NCBI RefSeq assembly: GCF_033042135.1
Contig: NZ_WBXM01000002.1
Coordinates: 433,867-497,866, forward strand
Origin: Haloechinothrix sp033042135
GTDB taxonomy: Bacteria > Actinomycetota > Actinomycetes > Mycobacteriales > Pseudonocardiaceae
DNA: 64,000 nucleotides
Reading direction: 5' to 3'
Positions 33,991 through 42,835 of the stretch are shown piece by piece. The translations under genes and the position numbers were made by a program. The notes beneath the pieces were generated by a model that worked only from the letters and a program-made list of their open reading frames with translations, did not search any database and was not told the origin of the DNA. Within the stretch, counting starts at the first letter, position 1; each line of letters begins with the position of its first letter.

Positions 33991-36075
33991 ATGGCAACGG
34001 GAACGGGCGCACCGGCGCACCATCGCGGCGAGCATGCTGCGCACGGTGCCGCGGAGCACGAAGGTGGGCACCAGCACGATCACGACAAGCATGCTGGCCA
34101 CTCCGTGGCGATGTTCCGGAACCGGTTCTGGTGGTCGTTGGCGCTCGCGGCGCCCGTGGTGTTCTACAGCGAGCACCTGCAGCAGTGGTTCGGATACCAG
34201 GCACCGGCGTTTCCCGGATGGCAGTGGCTGGCGCCGGTACTGGGGACGGTGATCTTCTGCTACGGCGGTTGGCCGTTCCTCGCGGGCGCGCTCAGCGAGG
34301 CAAGGGACCGTAGGCCGGGCATGATGCTGCTGATCGGCATGGCGATCAGCGTCGCCTTCGCGGCCAGCATGGCCGCCAGCCTCGGCCTGTTCGCCGTCGA
34401 GGTGTGGTGGGAGCTCTCGCTGCTGATCGTGATCATGCTGCTCGGCCACTGGCTCGAGATGCGCGCCATCGGCCAGGCACGCGGAGCGCTGGCCGCCCTC
34501 GCCGAGCTGCTGCCGGACGAGGCCGAGCGGGTCACGCACCGCGGAGAGATCGAAACCGTCGCGGTCGGCGACCTTGTCGAGGGCGACGTCGTTGTGGTGC
34601 GGCCCGGCGCGCGGGTACCGGCGGACGGCACGGTGGTGGCAGGAACGGCCGACCTCGACGAATCCATGCTCACCGGGGAATCCACCCCGGTGACGCGCGG
34701 TGAGAGTGATCGCGTGGTCGCGGCGGCTGTCGCCACCGACAGCGCGATCCGGGTACGGGTCGAGGCTGTCGGGGAGGCCACCGCACTGGCCGGGATCGAG
34801 CGCCTCGTCGCGCAGGCGCAGGCTGCCACCTCCCGTACGCAGGTGCTTGCGGACCGCGCGGCGGCGCTGCTGTTCTACGTCGCCATCGCGGTCGCCGCCG
34901 TCACCGTCACGGTGTGGGCGGTGCTCGGCCAGCCCGATGCCGCGCTGGTGCGTTCGGTCACCGTGCTGATCATCGCCTGCCCCCACGCCCTCGGCCTGGC
35001 GATCCCGCTGGTGACGTCGATCGCCACCACCAAATCCGCCAGGAACGGCATCCTGGTCACCGACCGGCTCGCGCTGGAGCGGATGCGCGCGGTGGATGCG
35101 GTGCTGTTCGACAAGACCGGGACGCTGACCACGGGGGAACACACGGTGACCGGCGTGGCCGTCGCCGCAGACGGTGGGGTCGACGAGGATGGATTGCTGG
35201 CGCTGGCCGCAGGCGTTGAGACCGACAGCGAGCACCCGCTGGCGCGCGCCGTGGTGGCCGAGGCCCGGCGGCGTGGTCTCGAACCGGCTGGTGCCACCGG
35301 ATTCCGCGCGATGACCGGCCGTGGCGTGCGGGCGACTGTGGCGGGCGAGTCCGTGGCGGTAGGGGGCCCAGCGCTCCTTCGCGAATACAGCACCGGGGTA
35401 CCCGCAGGGTTGGCCGCTGCTATCGAGCAATGGGTCGCGCGCGGTGCGGCGGTGCTGCATGTGCTGCGCGGGCAGGATGTCATCGGCGCGCTGGCACTGG
35501 AGGACCGGCCACGGGAGGAGTCTCGCGCGGCGGTGTCCGCGCTGCACCGCAGTGGTATCACAGTAGCGATGCTTACCGGGGACGCGCGCCAGGTCGCCGA
35601 GTCCGTGGCCACCGATCTCGGCATCGACGAGGTCTACGCCGAGGTGCTACCCGAGGACAAGGACGCTGCCGTCGCCGACCTGCAGCAGCGCGGCTACACC
35701 GTGGCGATGGTCGGCGATGGCGTCAACGACGCCCCCGCGCTGGCCCGCGCCGACGTGGGGATCGCGATCGGGGCGGGTACCGATGTGGCGATGGAATCGG
35801 CGGGCATCGTGCTAGCCTCCGACGACCCGAGGGCGGTGCTCTCGGTGCGGCGACTGTCCCGTGCCGGATACCGCACCCTGCTACAGAACCTCTGGTGGGC
35901 CGCCGGCTACAACATCGCGGCGCTGCCGCTAGCCGCCGGTGCACTCGCCTGGGCCGGATTCGTACTACCCATGGCCGTCGGGGCGATGCTGATGAGCCTG
36001 TCCACGATCATCGTCGCGATCAACGCCCAGTTCCTCCGGCGCGTCGACCTCGCGCCCGATTCAGTCGGGCGCTGA
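33991..36075 (+). CDS. CopB-like P1B-type ATPase (CPH motif)
   Basis: The 694-residue protein is a heavy-metal P-type ATPase. A His-rich N-terminal tail (HHRGEHAAHGAAEHEGGHQH) replaces the CxxC domain. The TGES loop is LTGESTPVT near residue 230, the metal site is IIACPHALGLAIPL near 330 (CPH, typical of the P1B-3 CopB group), the phosphorylation site DKTGTLT near 373, and GDGVNDAPAL near 578. It should export copper from the cytoplasm. Regulation by a CsoR-type repressor is suggested by the operator in its promoter. Confidence 0.93.
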   Translation: MATGTGAPAHHRGEHAAHGAAEHEGGHQHDHDKHAGHSVAMFRNRFWWSLALAAPVVFYSEHLQQWFGYQAPAFPGWQWLAPVLGTVIFCYGGWPFLAGALSEARDRRPGMMLLIGMAISVAFAASMAASLGLFAVEVWWELSLLIVIMLLGHWLEMRAIGQARGALAALAELLPDEAERVTHRGEIETVAVGDLVEGDVVVVRPGARVPADGTVVAGTADLDESMLTGESTPVTRGESDRVVAAAVATDSAIRVRVEAVGEATALAGIERLVAQAQAATSRTQVLADRAAALLFYVAIAVAAVTVTVWAVLGQPDAALVRSVTVLIIACPHALGLAIPLVTSIATTKSARNGILVTDRLALERMRAVDAVLFDKTGTLTTGEHTVTGVAVAADGGVDEDGLLALAAGVETDSEHPLARAVVAEARRRGLEPAGATGFRAMTGRGVRATVAGESVAVGGPALLREYSTGVPAGLAAAIEQWVARGAAVLHVLRGQDVIGALALEDRPREESRAAVSALHRSGITVAMLTGDARQVAESVATDLGIDEVYAEVLPEDKDAAVADLQQRGYTVAMVGDGVNDAPALARADVGIAIGAGTDVAMESAGIVLASDDPRAVLSVRRLSRAGYRTLLQNLWWAAGYNIAALPLAAGALAWAGFVLPMAVGAMLMSLSTIIVAINAQFLRRVDLAPDSVGR

Positions 36076-36079
36076 ATGT

Positions 36080-36136
36080 GCGAGCCGAAGGGCCCCTCGG
36101 GTGCATATGATGTACCGAAGGAGTCCTTCGGCTCGC
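36080..36136. repeat. Dispersed palindrome, family B
   Basis: A 57-base element begins GCGAGCCGAAGGGC and ends CCTTCGGCTCGC with GCATATGATGTACC in the centre. Its reverse complement aligns with 18597-18650. It lies between the convergent ATPase and glycoside-hydrolase-like genes. Confidence 0.75.
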
Positions 36137-36171
36137 ACCCCCGTACCCCCTGATGCGGGGCGCGGGGTCGC

Positions 36172-37800
36172 TCACTCGTCGCGGCTCGGGTAGGCGTCGA
36201 GGGTGTAGCGGACGTTGGGGTCCCACATCAGCCACTCGTCGATGCCGTGGTCGGCGGTGGCCCTGATCTGCTCGCGTACCTGTTCGGCCCGGTCCCAAGC
36301 CCGGTAGTTGGTGTCCTCCAGCCACGGCACGATCCGCGCTCCGGTACCTTCGACCTGTTCGAGGAAGCCCTCCATGGAGCGGTAGATGATGTCGTAGGGC
36401 TGCCGGTTGGGTTCGGCGACGTCGTACTCCCCCGGACCCCAGTGGGAGGGATACAGCATGGGGGAGACGTAGTCGACGTGCTCGGCCATCCCGGGGATGT
36501 CCTGCGCGATCTCCGTGGGGCGGGTGGCTGCGATGCCGTACACCGACACCCCGTGGTCGACCGGGTACGGGGCGAGCCGCTCGGCCGCCTTGGCGGTGAA
36601 GTCGACGATGGCCTCTTCCATCGTCTGGCCGCCTGCATCGTCGGACAGGCCGGGCACGACCAGGTTCTCCGCAGGCCCGTCAGGGCGCCGGATGTAGTCC
36701 CACAGGATGGCATCCACCCCGGCCGCGGCGGCTTCTTCGGCGATGTCGAGGTTGTACTCCTGCACCTCGGGATGGGCGAAGCTGGTGAAGCCGCCGTAGC
36801 CCGCGTAGCGGTTGCCGCCCGGGGTCTGAATCACCCAGTCACGCTCGCCGTTCGACCAGGCGTAGTCGGCGAGTACCCCGTCCCGGAAAGCCACCACACG
36901 GCCGACGATGTGCAGCCCCCTGCTGTGAAGCTCGGTCACCGCCTCGGTGAGGTCGTACACGCCGGTCGCGGCGCCGCTGCGTTGGGCGAGCGGCACGTCG
37001 CTGTCGTAGCCGACCTTGCCGTCCTCGTCCTTGAGGTCGAGCTGCACGGTGTTGATTTGCCCGGCCTCGGCCATGCCGAGAATGCGGTCGCGGAAGGTGG
37101 GTGTGGCCCAGGCATGGGGCGTGACGTGCACGCCACGGACCTCGTCCACCTCAACGCGTGGCGGCACCACGGTGACCTCGACCGTTTCCCGCGTGGTATT
37201 GCCAGCCGGATCCACCGCCAGCACTGTCACTTCGGTGGTCTCACCCGTATCCGCGTCCACTTCGGTCGCGAACGCGCCGTCACCGTCTACGGGGACATCC
37301 GAGCCGTCAACGAGCACGCGCGCGCCCGGCTCGGTGGTTCCTGCCAGCTGCCCGTCCTCGACCAGGGTCTGCGCCTCGCCCGGTTCCGAGATCTCCAGGG
37401 GTGGCGGTTCGGTATCGATTTCGAAACGCCACGTGTGGTGCACGGTGGCGTCGTCGGGAACGACGGCGCCCGCCGCATCGTCTCCGGCGATGTCGCGCGA
37501 CTCCACTACCGACAGTGCGTGCTCGCCGTCCGGCAGGTCGGTGGGTGGTTCGTAGCGTAGTGACCCGTCCCCGCCGGTTGCGTCCTCGGTGACGTCACCG
37601 ACGCCGTCGAGGACGAGGCGAAGGTCGTCGAGGATCCGGGGAGGGTTCACATCGACAGTAAAATGAAGTTCATTACGCGTTTCCGAGCCGACAACGACGT
37701 CGTCTCCGGAACCGCCGAAGGCCAGGTCGGCCTCCTGCGCGGCCGTGGTGGTGCAGCCGGTGACAGCGAGGGCGACCACGAGAAATCCATACCGGGCCAC
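36172..37800 (-). CDS. Putative glycoside hydrolase-like lipoprotein (DUF4015)
   Basis: About 542 residues: signal with lipobox LAVTGCTTT, two immunoglobulin-like regions (about residues 40-230, for example TTEPGARVLVDGSDVPVDG), and a C-terminal TIM-barrel-like DUF4015 domain from about 250 (VRGVHVTPHAWATPTFRDRI, VDAILWDYIRRPDGP, YVSPMLYPSHWGPGEYD, IVPWLEDTN). The fold resembles glycoside hydrolases; the substrate is unknown. The start is uncertain: GTG 37800 lacks a ribosome binding site and lies 17 bases from the divergent gene, so an upstream start within that gene is possible. Confidence 0.8.
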   Translation of the reverse strand: MARYGFLVVALAVTGCTTTAAQEADLAFGGSGDDVVVGSETRNELHFTVDVNPPRILDDLRLVLDGVGDVTEDATGGDGSLRYEPPTDLPDGEHALSVVESRDIAGDDAAGAVVPDDATVHHTWRFEIDTEPPPLEISEPGEAQTLVEDGQLAGTTEPGARVLVDGSDVPVDGDGAFATEVDADTGETTEVTVLAVDPAGNTTRETVEVTVVPPRVEVDEVRGVHVTPHAWATPTFRDRILGMAEAGQINTVQLDLKDEDGKVGYDSDVPLAQRSGAATGVYDLTEAVTELHSRGLHIVGRVVAFRDGVLADYAWSNGERDWVIQTPGGNRYAGYGGFTSFAHPEVQEYNLDIAEEAAAAGVDAILWDYIRRPDGPAENLVVPGLSDDAGGQTMEEAIVDFTAKAAERLAPYPVDHGVSVYGIAATRPTEIAQDIPGMAEHVDYVSPMLYPSHWGPGEYDVAEPNRQPYDIIYRSMEGFLEQVEGTGARIVPWLEDTNYRAWDRAEQVREQIRATADHGIDEWLMWDPNVRYTLDAYPSRDE

Positions 37801-37817
37801 CGCGCGAGGAGGCTGGG

Positions 37818-38873
37818 ATGATCCGATCCCTTGCTGCTTTCGTCCTGTCCGCCCTGCTTGTCCTGTCCGCCTGCACACCAGCCGATGACGATCCCTCGCC
37901 CGATGAGACGAGTCCGGATCACGCCGAGTCACCAACCCCCAGCCCCTCGCCATCACCGGAATCCTCCCCCGAACCCGGGGTGGATCCGGCCGATGTGGAT
38001 GCTAACGAACTTGGTGAGATCCCCGTATTGATGTACCACCGCATCCTCCCGGACGGCGGGGGCGACTACGACGTCACCCCGGACGAGTTCCGTTCGGAGC
38101 TCGCCTACCTCCACGAGCACGACTACCGTCCGATCCGGACTGTCGATCTGGTACGTGGAGAGATCGACGTGCCCGCCGGGACTACCCCGGTGGTGCTGAC
38201 CTTCGACGACTCGACACGAGAGCAGTTCGCCATGACCGGCGACGGCGAGGCCGATCCGGACACGGCTGTCGGCATTCTTCTCGAGTTCGCCGAGGAGCAT
38301 CCCGACTTCACCCCGACAGGTTCATTTTACGTGTTGGAGTCCCTCTTTGGCGCTACCGCCGATCGAGGGAAACAGCTCCTACGCCAGTTACACGAGTGGG
38401 ACTTCGAGATCGGTAATCACACTGCCTCGCATGCGAACCTCAGCCGGCTCAGTGACGCTGAAGTACAGGCCGAACTGGTCGGTGGAATGCTCAGCATCCG
38501 GGATGCGATCCCGGATGCTGAGGTAGCCACAATGGCGCTTCCCTACGGGGCGCGCCCCGCCGACCACTCGCTTGCTCGCGAGGGAAGCCACGACGGCCAC
38601 GAGTACCACCACGAGGGTGTGCTGCTTGTGGGCTCCAATCCGGCGGCGTCGCCCTTTTCGACGGAGTTCGATCCGATGGCGATCCCGCGCATCCGGTCCG
38701 CACCGTCCTGGGACGGTGAGCGGGACTTCGGCTCCGGCTACTGGCTCGACCTTCTCGAACGACAAGCGGAGCGTCGTTATGTTTCCGATGGCGATCCGAC
38801 AACGATTTCGTTTCCCGAGCAGTACGGCGACCGCCTCGATCCGGAGTTCGCCGAGCGCGCCAACCCCTACTGA
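37818..38873 (+). CDS. Polysaccharide deacetylase lipoprotein
   Basis: A 351-residue lipoprotein (lipobox VLSACTPAD), a Ser/Pro-rich linker to about residue 60 (HAESPTPSPSPSPESSPEP) and a NodB deacetylase domain with VVLTFDDST near residue 130 and the metal His pair in NHTASHANL near 195. Such enzymes remove acetyl groups from cell-wall or other polysaccharides. GAGGAGG precedes the ATG. It is divergent from the DUF4015 gene, which may act on the same polymer. Confidence 0.88.
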   Translation: MIRSLAAFVLSALLVLSACTPADDDPSPDETSPDHAESPTPSPSPSPESSPEPGVDPADVDANELGEIPVLMYHRILPDGGGDYDVTPDEFRSELAYLHEHDYRPIRTVDLVRGEIDVPAGTTPVVLTFDDSTREQFAMTGDGEADPDTAVGILLEFAEEHPDFTPTGSFYVLESLFGATADRGKQLLRQLHEWDFEIGNHTASHANLSRLSDAEVQAELVGGMLSIRDAIPDAEVATMALPYGARPADHSLAREGSHDGHEYHHEGVLLVGSNPAASPFSTEFDPMAIPRIRSAPSWDGERDFGSGYWLDLLERQAERRYVSDGDPTTISFPEQYGDRLDPEFAERANPY

Positions 38874-38943
38874 CCGATTCCGGGTTCCGGGACGGGGGTG
38901 CCCGCTGTGCCGCTGCCGCCGCCCCGTGGCCACCCCGGTGTAC

Positions 38944-38949
38944 TAATCT
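38944..38949 (+). promoter_or_regulatory. -10 box TAATCT before the BlaI-like gene
   Basis: TAATCT is followed by GAAAGGAGG at 38965-38973 and a GTG start at 38979. This transcript would have a normal leader with a Shine-Dalgarno sequence, in contrast to the leaderless genes. Confidence 0.4.
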
Positions 38950-38978
38950 GATTCGGGCTGTTGTGAAAGGAGGCGGGT

Positions 38979-39347
38979 GTGCGCGGGTTCGGTGAGCTGG
39001 AAGCGGCGATCATGGATGTGCTGTGGTCGCTGGACACCCCCGCTACTGTCCGTGACGTCCTCGAACAGCTCAAACCGCAACGGGACCCTGCGTACACCAC
39101 GGTCATGACCGTCATGGGCATCCTGCACGACAAGGGATGGCTACACCGCGAGCGCGACGGAAGGGCCTGGCGGTACGAGCCGACCACCACGAGGGAGGAA
39201 CACGCGGCCCGCCTGATGCGGGAAGCGCTCGGCGACGACGTCGATGCCGGAGCCGTGTTCGCGCACTTCGTGGCAGCGGCTTCCACCGAGGAATCCGAGG
39301 CGTTACGCGAAGCGTTGCGGGGGCGCGGCACGGAGCGGTCGCTATGA
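38979..39347 (+). CDS. BlaI/MecI-family repressor
   Basis: A winged-helix repressor of 122 residues, with GELEAAIMDVLWSLDTPATVRDV and TTVMTVMGILHDKGWLHRERD, as in BlaI/CopY proteins. It is overlapped by an M56 peptidase gene (ATGA), the standard sensor partner that triggers its removal. In actinobacteria BlaI/M56 pairs control beta-lactam or copper/respiration genes; M. tuberculosis Rv1846c/Rv1845c is the model. Targets here are unknown. Confidence 0.9.
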   Translation: MRGFGELEAAIMDVLWSLDTPATVRDVLEQLKPQRDPAYTTVMTVMGILHDKGWLHRERDGRAWRYEPTTTREEHAARLMREALGDDVDAGAVFAHFVAAASTEESEALREALRGRGTERSL

Positions 39348-40366
39348 CGGCTGCCGCGTGCTTCGCGCTCTACGGGCTGCTGGTCGCAGCGTTGGCTCCT
39401 CGGGTGCTGCGCGGTGACCGCGCGGTCCAGCGCGTCCCCCGGGTCGGCATCGCCCTGTGGCTGGGAGCGGTGTGCAGCGTGCTGCTCGCCGGGCTCGCCG
39501 CGGCGCTGGTGGTCGGCCTGCACACGGCGCTGGCGATCGGTAGCAGCGAAGTCGTGATGAGCGCGTGCCTGGCAGGGCTGCACACCTCGGGATGTGTCGG
39601 CGCGGTGCACGCGGCCGGGCTCTACGGCGACCTGCTCGGCCTGCTGCTCGCGGTGATGAGCGTGCTCGTGACCGGCGGCGTCGTGATCGGCGGGTTCCGG
39701 GTCGGGTTGATCGCCACGCGGGTGCACCGCGCGGGTAAGCACCACGCCGAGGCCGTACGGCTGGTGGGACACGACGCACCGCAGCTCGGTGCGGGAACGG
39801 TGGTGCTCGACGCCGCCGAACGCGCGGTTTACTGCCTGCCCGGCCGTGGCCGGGCGGTTCGCGACCACGCCGCTGTCGACGGCGGTAACGCCGCGGGCAC
39901 GGTGGTGGTCACCAGGGGAGCGCTGGAGACCCTGTCCAGGGATGAGCTGGCGGCGGTGCTCGCCCACGAGCGGGCGCACCTGGCCGGGCACCATCACATG
40001 GTGCTGTCGCTGCTGTGCACGCTGAGCCGGTCGTTCGGCGCGATCCGGCTGTTCCCGGAGGCCGAGCGGGAGGTTCGGCGCCTGCTGGAGATGTGCGCCG
40101 ATGACGCCGCTGCGCGACGGCACTCGTCGACCAGCCTGGTCACCGCCCTGCTGGCCATGTCGTCCTGGCGAGCGCCAGGGGCAGCGCTGGGTGCGGCCGG
40201 GGGTGACGTGCACGCGCGCGCTCGCCGGTTGCTCGAGCCCGCCACCGAGGCGCAGCGCTGCGCGTCACGGCGCGCGCTGATGAGGACTTTCCTCGGCGCC
40301 GGGGTGGCGCCGACCGCGACCATGCTCGCCATGGCGCTTTTCGGCTGCGTCGCGTTGCTGACCTGA
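39344..40366 (+). CDS. M56-family integral membrane metallopeptidase
   Basis: The 340-residue protein has four or more membrane helices and the zinc motif LAHERAHLAGHHH near residue 210, with a downstream acid (EMCADDAAARR). It belongs to the BlaR1/MecR1 family but has no penicillin-binding sensor domain, so the input signal is unknown. It is coupled to the repressor gene by a 4-base overlap. Length is typical of the actinobacterial members. Confidence 0.9.
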   Translation: MTAAACFALYGLLVAALAPRVLRGDRAVQRVPRVGIALWLGAVCSVLLAGLAAALVVGLHTALAIGSSEVVMSACLAGLHTSGCVGAVHAAGLYGDLLGLLLAVMSVLVTGGVVIGGFRVGLIATRVHRAGKHHAEAVRLVGHDAPQLGAGTVVLDAAERAVYCLPGRGRAVRDHAAVDGGNAAGTVVVTRGALETLSRDELAAVLAHERAHLAGHHHMVLSLLCTLSRSFGAIRLFPEAEREVRRLLEMCADDAAARRHSSTSLVTALLAMSSWRAPGAALGAAGGDVHARARRLLEPATEAQRCASRRALMRTFLGAGVAPTATMLAMALFGCVALLT

Positions 40367-40428
40367 CGGGCTACCATGGGCGGTCGCGGGGTACGGCACA
40401 ATACCGGGGAACGGGACGGCGGTCGTCC

Positions 40429-40743
40429 ATACAGCGAACGGTCCTCGTCATCGAGGACGAGACCAAGCTTAGCGTCGTGGTGGGCAGCTACCTGGAACGC
40501 CGCGGCTATCGGGTACTGCAGGCTGATACCGCCGTACGGGGGCTGGAGCTCGCTCCTTCGGCCGACCTGATCGTCCTTGATCTGCGGCTACCCGACCGAT
40601 CGGGCGAGGAGCCAGCTGAGCGGGCGATCGACGCCCACGTCAAGAACCTGCGTCGTAAACTGGGCGACCGTGGCACGGTGGATCACCTGATCGTCACGGT
40701 TCCCGGTGTCGGCTACAAGCTCGCCGTGGAGCGTGATGCGTAG
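40429..40743 (+). pseudogene. Decayed OmpR-family response regulator
   Basis: The frame starts at an ATA where an ATG would be expected (IQRTVLVIEDE), then has a receiver-domain beginning (TVLVIEDE, LIVLDLRLPDRSGEE) and jumps directly to the end of the winged helix (AIDAHVKNLRRKL, TVPGVGYKLAVE). About 120 central residues are missing, including the switch Thr/Lys and most of the DNA-binding domain. Around 105 codons remain against about 230 normally. Its reading frame is intact across the scar. It overlaps the histidine kinase gene. Confidence 0.85.
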
Positions 40744-42199
40744 CGCCCGGCGCCGCTGGTGGGCCGGGCGGCTGGCCCGGCGGCTGATGCTGGCGTTGGT
40801 GGCCACCGCGATCGCGGCGTCCGCACTGACCGCGCTAGGGGTGAACCTCGCCATCGACGCCCGGTTCGACGCCTACCTCGAATCGCAGCGTGAGGCGCGC
40901 GAGCAGCAGGTGGTCGCGGCCCTTGCCGCCGACTACGCGCGGCACGGCGACTGGCGCAGCGAATCGCTGGACGAGCTCGCGCCCGGGATGATGATGTCCG
41001 GCGCCGAGGTCGACGTGCTCGACCAGGACGGGCGGTGTGTCTGGAGCGCGTCGGAGACCTCCATGGGTCCGGGCATGATGGACATGCACCGCGACATGAT
41101 GGGCACGCATCGGGAGATGATGGATCTCCCGGAGCTCGGCCCTACCCGAGAGCTGCGGGTCGTGGTCGACAGCGAGCAGGTGGGAACCGCGGTGGTGCGG
41201 GTGCCCGAGGCAGCGCTTCCCGCGGCGGACGAGGAGTTCCGGGATACCGTCAACCGGCTATTGCTCGGTGCGGCACTGGCGGCGGCCGTGCTGGCGATGA
41301 CGGTGGGCGTGCTGCTCGCGCGCCGCACCACGGTCCGGGTGGCGGAGCTGACCACCGCCGCCGACGAGCTCGCGGCTGGCAAGCGGGAGCGTCGCGCGGC
41401 GGTGTCGGCGCGTGACGAGATCGGTGAGCTGGCCGCCTCGTTCAACGCCGTGGCCGACACGGTGGCGCGCGAGGACGACCTACGCCGCACGTTCGCGTCC
41501 GACATAGCCCACGAGCTGCGTACACCGCTGTCCGTGCTGCGTGGTCAGCTGGAAGCCGTCCGCGACGGCGTCACCGACCCGGATCCGGAGGTGATCGGTG
41601 CGCCGCACGAGGAAGCGCTCCGGCTCAGCAGGCTGGTGGCCGACCTGGAGGCCATGGCCGACGCGGACGCGGCGTGGTTCACCCTGCGCCCCCGCACCGT
41701 GGCGCTGCGCCCGTAGGTGGACGAGATCCTCGGCGGTGTCAGCGACACCGTCGAGGAGAAGCGCCTGGAGCTGGTTACGGACCTGGCGGAGGTCTCGGCG
41801 GCAACCGAGCCGGTCCGGTTCCGCCAGATCGTGGGCAACATCGTGAACAACGCCGTCGCCTACACCCCGGCCGGTGGGCGGATCACGGTCACCCTCGCGG
41901 GGCGGGATCGGACAGCCGCGCTGGTGGTGACCGACACCGGACCGGGGATCGCCGAGGACGAGCGGGCACACGTGTTCCGACGATTCTTCCGCGGTGCGTC
42001 GTCAGGGCAGGCAGGCTCGGGTATCGGGCTCGCGGTCGCGGCCGAGCTCGTGGCCGCGCACGGCGGTGACATCTCCGTCGACAGCGAACCAGGGTGGGGA
42101 AGCCGGTTCGTGGTCCGGCTGCCGGTCGACGGGCCCGAGGGCTCGGTCCCGGCGTTCATCGGATCTTCACAAGCCCGCCCTACCGTCGACCGTGATTGA
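40736..42199 (+). pseudogene. Copper-type sensor histidine kinase split by a TAG stop
   Basis: The gene encodes an HK with two membrane helices, a Met/His-rich sensor loop (GPGMMDMHRDMMGTHREMM, about residues 111-129), HAMP, and a HisKA helix (FASDIAHELRTPLSVLRGQL). A TAG at 41714-41716 ends it after LRPRTVALRP. The same frame continues at once with VDEILGGVSDTV and the ATP-binding part (NIVNNAVAYTP, TDTGPGIAEDE). Without read-through the kinase core is missing. Sequencing error is a possible alternative. Confidence 0.88.
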
Positions 42200-42228
42200 G
42201 GCAGCCACCCGGCAAGGGAGTGAGTGCG

Positions 42229-42627
42229 ATGAGGATGACAGGTCCGCTACGGATCGTTCTGGCCGCTGTCTCCGCGGTGGCGGTGGGAGCCGGGCTCGTC
42301 GGTGCCGGTGCGGCTATCGCCGGTCCCACTGAGCGGTACCCCGGCCCAGCCACCACCGTTCAGCAGACCGACGTCGACACCGAGCGGGGTGACGGTGACA
42401 TGGAGCGGCATATGCGCCAGATGGATGAGTGCATGAACGAGATGCTGGACACCATGCCGCGGGAGATGTGCGAAACGGCCGAGCGCATGCACGAGGAGAT
42501 GCACCCCATGATGGAACGGATGATGATCGGCGGGGAGCACATGCCGATGGGGGAGATGCCCATGGGCGATATGCCGATGGACGGCGGGGAGATGGGCTCC
42601 GGCATGGGCGGCATGATGGGCAACTGA
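42229..42627 (+). CDS. Secreted Met-rich, probable copper-binding protein
   Basis: A 132-residue protein with a signal peptide (IVLAAVSAVAVGAGLVGAG) and a mature part rich in Met, His, Glu: MERHMRQMDECMNEM, HEEMHPMMERMM, MPMGEMPMGDMPM. Met and His clusters of this type bind Cu(I)/Cu(II) outside the membrane. Only two Cys are present. It follows the dead kinase and precedes the disulfide reductase. AAGGGAG precedes the ATG at 42229. The same Met-x-x-Met and His motifs occur in the kinase sensor loop. Confidence 0.8.
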   Translation: MRMTGPLRIVLAAVSAVAVGAGLVGAGAAIAGPTERYPGPATTVQQTDVDTERGDGDMERHMRQMDECMNEMLDTMPREMCETAERMHEEMHPMMERMMIGGEHMPMGEMPMGDMPMDGGEMGSGMGGMMGN

Positions 42628-42835
42628 CCACCCCGGCCGGGGGAACTCGCTATGGCGGTATGCCCTGGCGAACGGGGCGCCGGGCTCGCTCCGTTCGACA
42701 CATGCACCGGTGCGCTCCGGTGTCGCCCGGTGGCGGCGGTGGCGGCTCGTGGCTACCGTCGGCCTACCCGCACCGTGACCGGCTCCAGTGGCCGTATGGT
42801 GCCGGGCCGATGGCGTTCACGGTGAGGAGCGAGAC

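Noticed and set aside
41714..41716. Idea that the UAG-anticodon tRNA at 61806 suppresses the amber stop in the kinase
   Set aside because: An anticodon UAG pairs with codon CUA, not with UAG; an amber suppressor would need anticodon CUA.
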